The notes beneath the pieces are model-generated. The model had not been told where the DNA came from and made no database searches. It saw nothing but the letters and a program-made list of their open reading frames with translations. From Nocardiopsis alba DSM 43377 (GTDB taxonomy: Bacteria; Actinomycetota; Actinomycetes; Streptosporangiales; Streptosporangiaceae): 64,000 bases of DNA. The stretch's first letter is position 1, and each line of letters starts with the position of its first letter. Below are positions 58,965 through 64,000 of this stretch, piece by piece. The translations under genes and the position numbers were made by a program. The DNA lies in contig NZ_ANAC01000014.1 in the NCBI RefSeq assembly GCF_000341225.1, positions 168,089 to 232,088 on the forward strand. The letters run 5' to 3'.

Positions 58965-59406
58965 GCTTGCCCCCTTCCTTGGTGGAACCGTTCTCCTCGG
59001 TCTCCTCACAGAGGGCCTCGGAGAGGCGGCTGAGCCAGACCGCGAGGATCTCCACCTCGACCGAGACCCGCGCGTAGTCATGGACGTCGGCTTCGCTCAA
59101 GGCCCGCAGAAACTCGTGCGGGGTCATCTGCTGCTTGCTCGTTCCAGAGAGCAACTGCTGCTCGGAGATCTGCTTGGCGATTTCTGCGGCCAGGCGGTGA
59201 TAGGCCTGCGCCAACCTGTCGCCGCGCGGGTCGGCCTTGGAAAGGACGAAGGCGTAGGTGGCGGCCAGGCCGCTACCCCGCAACCGCATGGGGAGCTGCC
59301 GCATACGGGTGCGCAGTTCTCGGTTGACCTGCTCCCCGAGAATGCGGAATGCGATCCCGGCGGCCGCCTGGTCGACCCGGCTCACCGGGTGTTTGGACTC
59401 ACTCAT
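58948..59406 (-). CDS. cmr5: Cmr5, small (Cas11) subunit of the type III-B effector
   Basis: All-helical small subunit that lines the inner face of the Cmr complex and contacts target RNA. 152 residues, slightly longer than usual because of a charged tail (EETEENGSTKEGGKRGRNS). RMRQLPMRLRGSGLAATYAFVLSK (about 34-57; key LRGSGLAATYAFVLSK) is the signature of the family, followed by two long helices. It overlaps cmr4 by eight bases and cmr6 by 17. Confidence 0.93.
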   Translation of the reverse strand: MSESKHPVSRVDQAAAGIAFRILGEQVNRELRTRMRQLPMRLRGSGLAATYAFVLSKADPRGDRLAQAYHRLAAEIAKQISEQQLLSGTSKQQMTPHEFLRALSEADVHDYARVSVEVEILAVWLSRLSEALCEETEENGSTKEGGKRGRNS

Positions 59407-60316
59407 CGTTGCCTCCCGAGACCAGGCGGGACCACACCAGCCCCTTGCCCAGGGTCTCGTCGCCGCCGATCTGTAGTACGGCCCCGTCGAAGAGCTCGTT
59501 CAGCAGGCGACGGTGCTCCGCGTCGTGTTCCACGTCCTGCGAAGCACGCAGGGTCAGGACCGTCGCCAGCAGGGTCTCGGTGGGCAGGTATTCACTGGTG
59601 AACGGACCGTTCTCCACGGTCTTGGTCTCGGGGTCGAGCTGGACGCGCACGGAGTGCTCGGTGCACTCCCGCAAGAGTTGGCCCATCACCGTGGTGCCCA
59701 CCACCAGCAGGTCGGAGCGGAACTTCTTCGCGAAGGGGGCCAGCGCGGACTCCTCGCCGATACCGTCCGCGGCGATCCGGTCGGCCCACCCCTTCATCCA
59801 CTCCGACTTCTCGGCCTTGGGAGGCAAGGACATCGGAACCAGGGAGGATCCCAGAACCTGCTCGCTGGATACCCATTCCTCGTCGAGGGCCCACCCCTGA
59901 GCGTCACCGACATCGGGCACGCCGAGCCGATCACTTCGGGGATCGAGGCGGGTGTACTTGCGAGCCAGCCGTCCCAGGGCGACCTCGGAGGTCGCCCATG
60001 CGAAGGTGCGGCGCAGGGTGGGGACCGGCAGAGCGACCAACTGGGCGTCGCCCACGGTCAACAGACCGGCGGAGGGGTTGGCCCCCGGCTCCCCTTCACG
60101 CTTGACGGTCTTGCCGAAGATCCGGTCCAGAGAGTCCTGTTCCCAACCGGCGTCGCGTCCGGCGGAGCGCAACGCGCCCTTGAGGCTCTGCCCCCACACC
60201 ACCGGATAGCCCGTGGTGGACTCCCGCTGGATGGGCAGGTCGAGGGAGCCCTCGGCGCCGGCGGCCCCGGCGTGCAGGGGGGATTCGGCGTACAGGTACA
60301 GCAGATAACTGGTCAC
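59399..60316 (-). CDS. cmr4: Cmr4, Cas7-family backbone subunit and target-RNA nuclease
   Basis: Repeated backbone subunit that cuts target RNA every six bases. 305 residues. SPLHAGAAGAEGSLDLPIQRE (about 12-32) contains the catalytic Asp at residue 26 when GTG 60316 is the start, the same number as the catalytic Asp26 of Pyrococcus Cmr4. GYPVVWGQSLKGALR follows (G-x-S-L-K-G), and the C-terminal GGDETLGKGLV is the Gly-rich loop. The start overlaps the cmr3 stop (GTGA) and GGAG sits seven bases upstream; a GTG six bases earlier is possible. RNase activity should therefore be intact. Confidence 0.95.
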   Translation of the reverse strand: MTSYLLYLYAESPLHAGAAGAEGSLDLPIQRESTTGYPVVWGQSLKGALRSAGRDAGWEQDSLDRIFGKTVKREGEPGANPSAGLLTVGDAQLVALPVPTLRRTFAWATSEVALGRLARKYTRLDPRSDRLGVPDVGDAQGWALDEEWVSSEQVLGSSLVPMSLPPKAEKSEWMKGWADRIAADGIGEESALAPFAKKFRSDLLVVGTTVMGQLLRECTEHSVRVQLDPETKTVENGPFTSEYLPTETLLATVLTLRASQDVEHDAEHRRLLNELFDGAVLQIGGDETLGKGLVWSRLVSGGNDE

Positions 60317-61491
60317 GACCACACTCCGGTAAGGACGACGCCGAACCCGGCGGTGGCCAGGCGGACATCATCGGGACGATGGATGGGCTCCGGTAGGGGC
60401 AGTGCCCTGCCGTGATACCGCTCGGCCCAGCGCTCGGCGTCGTCGGCGTTGGGGAACTTCATCAGGTAGACGGCCCCTGGCGGGACCGCGTAGTAGAGGA
60501 AACGGGTGCTTCTGAACTTCCGGGCGTCCCGGTCGGGTGAGGCGGTGGCGACGGCCAGGGGGGCGTCCACCAAGGCGGCGACGAGTTCGGCCCCCGAGTT
60601 CTCGATCGGCGGACGCCAGCCTTTCGGCCACACGCCGGGGGTGGCCACGTACAGCAGCAGTCGCCCGTCGGGAAAGGAGGCGGGACGTTCGGGCCATTCC
60701 AGACCGGGCGCCGGGTCGATGTCGGCCATACGGGCCATCCCACCGAAGCGCACCGGACCGGTGACCTTATCCAAAGGCCGGTGCCGATCGGGGTGAGGCG
60801 TCACATGGGCGGCGAAGGACCAGCGTTCGTGCAATCGCAGGTGGGTGGCCTGGTAGAGCGCGCCGTGCTTCGCGGTACGGGTCTCGGGGTCGATGGCCAG
60901 ACCGACCCGCAGTTCCGATTGGAGGGGTTCTTCGCGTGTGAGCTTGAGCTTGTCCACGGAGACCTTGCCCCCGAGGGGGATCAACCGGCCGTGCAGATAC
61001 TTCTGCAAGGTCTTACCCGACATCCAACCTTCGACGGGCTCCGGTCCTTCGGCTTTCGGGGACGTGGTGAACATCCGCAGGTTCGGGGTGTCCTCGTCCA
61101 GGTCGGTGACCACCCCTCCCTCTCGTTCGCCCAAGGACATGCGGAGTACGTCCTCGTCTTTCGAGTCCGGGTGGTACAGGTCCGCGGGCATCGGGAAGTA
61201 GGGGGTCCAGGTCTCACCTGTACTACGCCTCCTGGCCAGGATCGGGCCGCGCACGCTCTCCGGCTCACCGCCCAGCCCCCCGTCCTTCGATGCCAGGGCT
61301 CCGGCGACGGTGGAGGGCCAGGGGTGGACGGTCTCCGCGATCCCCCCGGTTCCTCCGTCGAAGGTGCGTCCGTCACGGACCTGCACGGTGTCGTGCGGCC
61401 GCAGAAGGACCCACTGGTCGTCACCTCGATGTTCCTTGGGCGCGGGAAGGGGGTCCTCTGCGAAGGGCGCGGGGACGTGGGAGAGGTTCAT
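60313..61491 (-). CDS. cmr3: Cmr3, Cas5-family subunit of the type III-B effector
   Basis: Binds the 5' handle of the CRISPR RNA and joins Cas10 to the backbone. 392 residues. LLRPHDTVQVRDGRTFDGG (about 29-47) and PWPSTVAGALAS (57-68) are the N-terminal signature of Cmr3; GPVRFGGMARMADI and the C-terminal STRFLYYAVPPGAVYLMKF (key YYAVPPGAVYLMKF) with ATAGFGVVLTGVW complete the RAMP fold. ATGA overlap with cas10 upstream and GTGA overlap with cmr4 downstream show tight coupling. Confidence 0.93.
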   Translation of the reverse strand: MNLSHVPAPFAEDPLPAPKEHRGDDQWVLLRPHDTVQVRDGRTFDGGTGGIAETVHPWPSTVAGALASKDGGLGGEPESVRGPILARRRSTGETWTPYFPMPADLYHPDSKDEDVLRMSLGEREGGVVTDLDEDTPNLRMFTTSPKAEGPEPVEGWMSGKTLQKYLHGRLIPLGGKVSVDKLKLTREEPLQSELRVGLAIDPETRTAKHGALYQATHLRLHERWSFAAHVTPHPDRHRPLDKVTGPVRFGGMARMADIDPAPGLEWPERPASFPDGRLLLYVATPGVWPKGWRPPIENSGAELVAALVDAPLAVATASPDRDARKFRSTRFLYYAVPPGAVYLMKFPNADDAERWAERYHGRALPLPEPIHRPDDVRLATAGFGVVLTGVWS

Positions 61492-63392
61492 CGGGCCTCC
61501 TGCCGAAGAAAGAGGGCGACACGGACGGCGTTCTCGTCTATCAGCTTTTGCTCCGGGGCCATACGGATCAACGATTCCGTCGCCTGCTCGGCGAAGGCCT
61601 CCTTCTCGGCCTTGTCGCTCTGGGCGGAGTGTTCGTTGGTCCCCCCACCGCCAAGAGTGAGAGAGGTGTGGCGTAGAACCAGCTTCTTCATCACCGCCCT
61701 GGCTGCCTTATAGGGCAGTACCTCGTACTTGCCCTGCGTGGCGACCTCGGGGCCTCCGTCGAGGTGGTTCCGTTGGGCCAGCAGGTCCGAGAGCAGCCGT
61801 GGAGACAGCCGGGCGCGGGGGTGACTCGCGCTGGGAACGAACAGTTCCAGGGAATCCACCGGAGAGCTCTGTGCCGAAGACGTTCCTTCCGTTTCTCCCC
61901 CCACCCAGGGCAGAGCGCACTCCGCGCTGCTCCCGGAGGAGCGGATGTAGCCCACACCCAGACCGTTCTTGCCCTCGATCTTCTTCGCCTCCTTCAGCAG
62001 CTCGTGGGCTTGCTTCAGAGCGCGCCGTAGCGAGGAACCGTGGTGGAAGAACAGCAGGCCGTCGCTGGCGTGCGGCAACCTGGTGTCGCCGGCCTCACGA
62101 CAGGCCCGAGCGGCCTCCAAGGCGGACTCCGCCGGGACCAGGGCGAGAAGGTCGTCTCCGCCCGCGTAGATCACGACGCCGCCGGCGTCTTCGACCGCCG
62201 CGCGCTGGAGGGTCGCCGTACGGGCCAGCCGAGCCGAGACCTTCGAGTGTTCTTCGTGGCCGCGGGATAGATCCAGCCGCGTTCGGTCCTGCCCCTCTCC
62301 CTCACCTGACAGGTACTTCCCCATGGAGTCCACATCGTGGGCCAGGACGGCCAGATGGGGTGAGGGAGGGGCCACCCCTTCGGCGACCATGAGCTCCATC
62401 AGCTCTCGGGCGGCCCGTTCGCCGGACCGGACGGTTCGGATGAAGGACGGGTCGGTCTTGAGGACGTCGGCTTCGTCGAGAGAGTCGGTGCACTCACGGG
62501 CCAAGGCGTCCACATGCCAGGTCTCGGGGTAGATCCAACGGCTGCCGCGCCGTCGCAGCCAGCGGGGGACCTTGCCGGAGGGCTGTTCGGGCAGCCCAGG
62601 GGTGCGGGTCTCCTTGATCGGGTCGGAGGCGAGCGGCTCCGTCATCGCGGCGTCGTGGAGATGCTGGACGAGTTCGGGAACTCCGGGAACGTTCTCCCAC
62701 AGTGTCAGGACGGCACGCCGGTAGGGCAGGGACGCGATCGCGTTGGTGGAGGGAAAACGCTGATCTCCGTCGGCGTCGCGACCCCATAGGCGTTTGACCC
62801 AGTTGGCCACGGCGAGTTGCTCGCCCTTCCAGTGCGCTGGGGCCCTTGAAGGCACATTCTCCTTGTTGACCGCCCGCCACCGGGGGGAGAGCATGCACAG
62901 CTCTTCGGAGACGTGGCCGGGCTGGGAGAAGTCGCGGATGTTCTTCCGTTCGGCCAGAGAACGCTGGGCCAGTTCCCAGGCCTGCGCGTAGGTCCGTGAA
63001 CCGAGGGGCACGCTCACCCACTGGATCACCGGCCAGCCGGGTGTTTCGAGCTCTTCGCAGAAGACCTCTTCGACCCACTCGCCCCAGGTGTTCTCGAGAA
63101 GTTCCTTGGTGGCCTTCGCCGCGATGGCCCCCTGCCCCGCCGGTATCAGCGCCACCACCCGGTTGGGTATGCCGTCCTTGGCCTCCTCGCCGCCTTGCAC
63201 ACCGGTCGACGGGAAGACCATCTCCGCGTCGTGGTCTTTCTTCAGGTGATCGACGGCCTCCGAAGCCAGGTGGGCGACGATCTGACTGGCGGCGCGCAGG
63301 TCGGCGGTGGTCTGCGATTCGGTGATGTAGCGCTGTACCCCCGAGAGGGCGATAACGATCAGATCGCGTGGATCGTGGTCGCTCATAGGCAT
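61488..63392 (-). CDS. cmr2: Cas10 (Cmr2) of type III-B, GGDD cyclase present, HD nuclease domain absent
   Basis: Large signalling subunit. On target recognition it should make cyclic oligoadenylates from ATP. 634 residues, against roughly 870 in Pyrococcus Cmr2; the protein begins directly with the Cmr2 first palm, LSGVQRYITESQTTADLRAAS (key GVQRYITESQTTADL, 18-32), so the N-terminal HD domain and its ssDNase are missing. The catalytic motif is VIYAGGDDLLALVP with GGDD at 411-414 (bases 62151-62162). LAVLAHDVDSMGKYLSG (347-363) is the preceding palm strand. No CxxC zinc-ribbon pair is visible. It is first in the eight-gene operon; start ATG 63392 or 63386. Confidence 0.95.
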   Translation of the reverse strand: MPMSDHDPRDLIVIALSGVQRYITESQTTADLRAASQIVAHLASEAVDHLKKDHDAEMVFPSTGVQGGEEAKDGIPNRVVALIPAGQGAIAAKATKELLENTWGEWVEEVFCEELETPGWPVIQWVSVPLGSRTYAQAWELAQRSLAERKNIRDFSQPGHVSEELCMLSPRWRAVNKENVPSRAPAHWKGEQLAVANWVKRLWGRDADGDQRFPSTNAIASLPYRRAVLTLWENVPGVPELVQHLHDAAMTEPLASDPIKETRTPGLPEQPSGKVPRWLRRRGSRWIYPETWHVDALARECTDSLDEADVLKTDPSFIRTVRSGERAARELMELMVAEGVAPPSPHLAVLAHDVDSMGKYLSGEGEGQDRTRLDLSRGHEEHSKVSARLARTATLQRAAVEDAGGVVIYAGGDDLLALVPAESALEAARACREAGDTRLPHASDGLLFFHHGSSLRRALKQAHELLKEAKKIEGKNGLGVGYIRSSGSSAECALPWVGGETEGTSSAQSSPVDSLELFVPSASHPRARLSPRLLSDLLAQRNHLDGGPEVATQGKYEVLPYKAARAVMKKLVLRHTSLTLGGGGTNEHSAQSDKAEKEAFAEQATESLIRMAPEQKLIDENAVRVALFLRQEAR

Positions 63393-64000
63393 CCGCTTCC
63401 AAGGGCGAGGGGTGGTTGAAGAACGAGGTGGACGGTACGGGGTTCGGCCGGTGGCGCGAAAGGACCGGGAACGGTTCTTGCACTACTGGAATTTCGACCG
63501 TACGCCTGAACGGCTCGAAATGGCACAGGGCGGAGAACGCCTGTGGATAACTCGAGGTCCCCGTCGAGGGTGGCGACTCGAAGACGGCTCTCTACCTCTG
63601 TGGAGCCGTCGGCCTTCCCTAGGAGCACACCGGGACCGAGATGACGGTCCCGCGTATTCTGCACGGCTCGATCCGGTACCGGGACGGGCATCGTGCGGGG
63701 GGCACTCCGGGCGTGAGGGGAGTGAGGGTGTGTGTCCACTGGGTGGGCACGCGACCTCCGGGGGGTTCATGGATCTGTACGAGGCCGGCCGGCGATGGAG
63801 GGCCGCGCATCGGGCTTCTGGAAGAAGGTAGCACTCGGAACGCCGTCCCGTGCGGGAAAAGTGAGATCTGGCCACATGTGGGCATGGAGCTGCCGAAACG
63901 GTGCCGATGGGATAGAAGGACCGAGGCCGTGCGGGGTCGCTCCACTGAGGTTTTCTCAACGAAGATCATTTCCATCGCCGGTTGAGGACCAGAGTCGCAC
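63393..64000. other. 608-bp gene-free region upstream of the Cmr operon
   Basis: Holds the promoter of the CRISPR effector operon on the minus strand. Composition is AT-richer than the genes. Short open frames exist on both strands, but none has a ribosome site with family-like sequence. I searched by eye for direct repeats of 25-40 bases at 60-80-base spacing and found none, so no CRISPR array lies here, though one could begin beyond base 64000. Confidence 0.6.

Noticed and set aside
63412..63985. Overlapping open frames of about 115-140 codons upstream of cas10
   Set aside because: No ribosome site, no recognisable domain, unusual residue composition and mutual overlap on both strands; more likely promoter and leader DNA.
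63393..64000. Search for a CRISPR array next to cas10
   Set aside because: No recurring 25-40-base unit was found; scattered GGTTGAGGAC-like words near 63980 occur only once.

Overview
The window is high-GC DNA with dense genes, many GTG starts, strong purine-rich ribosome sites and frequent 4-base stop/start overlaps. F420-enzyme families, an IdeR-type iron box, an Eis-type acetyltransferase and sugar ABC operons lacking their own ATPase point to an actinomycete. The gene mix would fit Nocardiopsis or a relative, but that is inference; no rRNA or tRNA is present to settle it. I see no insertion sequence, integrase or attachment site.

Layout. 1-2644 (minus): edge of a small specialised-metabolism cluster (truncated amino-acid adenylating enzyme, a small DGLHR-motif protein, a Fe(II)/2-oxoglutarate dioxygenase), followed by an 0.8 kb AT-richer gene-free stretch with a structured inverted repeat. 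3452-7363: F420-dependent oxidoreductase, acetyltransferase, and a divergent LysR/MFS pair. 7436-10109: sulfonate/taurine-type ABC operon whose binding protein has no canonical start codon. 10237-14988: two small-family proteins, a LysR regulator divergent from a tartrate/D-malate dehydrogenase, and a dehalogenase-like hydrolase. 15037-20494: sugar ABC operon divergent from a cytoplasmic GH89 alpha-N-acetylglucosaminidase. 20467-34315: housekeeping and accessory genes, including PlsC-type acyltransferase, dehydratase/LysR pair, MFS, an orphan response regulator, TRIC channel, flavoprotein, iron-regulated siderophore-interacting protein, GlcNAc-kinase-like ATPase, Eis-like and Ddn-like proteins.

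34365-41338 is a homogentisate catabolic cluster: MarR regulator divergent from an MBL-fold protein, an aromatic FAD hydroxylase, hmgA, an unknown 278-residue protein coupled to hmgA, and fahA. A perfect 14-bp palindrome sits in the divergent promoter region. 41455-53788 is mixed: MerR, phosphotransferase, epoxide hydrolase, HAD, quinone reductase, alkylsulfatase-type enzyme, a secreted M23 peptidase with Ig-like repeats (apparently starting at ATT), a CBS protein and GNAT proteins, separated by several strong hairpin terminators.

53913-63392 (minus) is the most interesting part: a complete type III-B (Cmr) CRISPR effector operon read as cas10/cmr2-cmr3-cmr4-cmr5-cmr6-CARF-membrane protein-cmr1. 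Cas10 keeps the GGDD cyclase motif but lacks the HD nuclease domain, so signalling by cyclic oligoadenylate should be the main output. The two genes between cmr6 and cmr1 are a CARF/winged-helix protein and, overlapping it by 4 bases, a protein with a ~335-residue soluble domain and six predicted membrane helices. Together they look like a two-gene, membrane-acting signalling module. No array, cas1/cas2 or cas6 is visible in the window.
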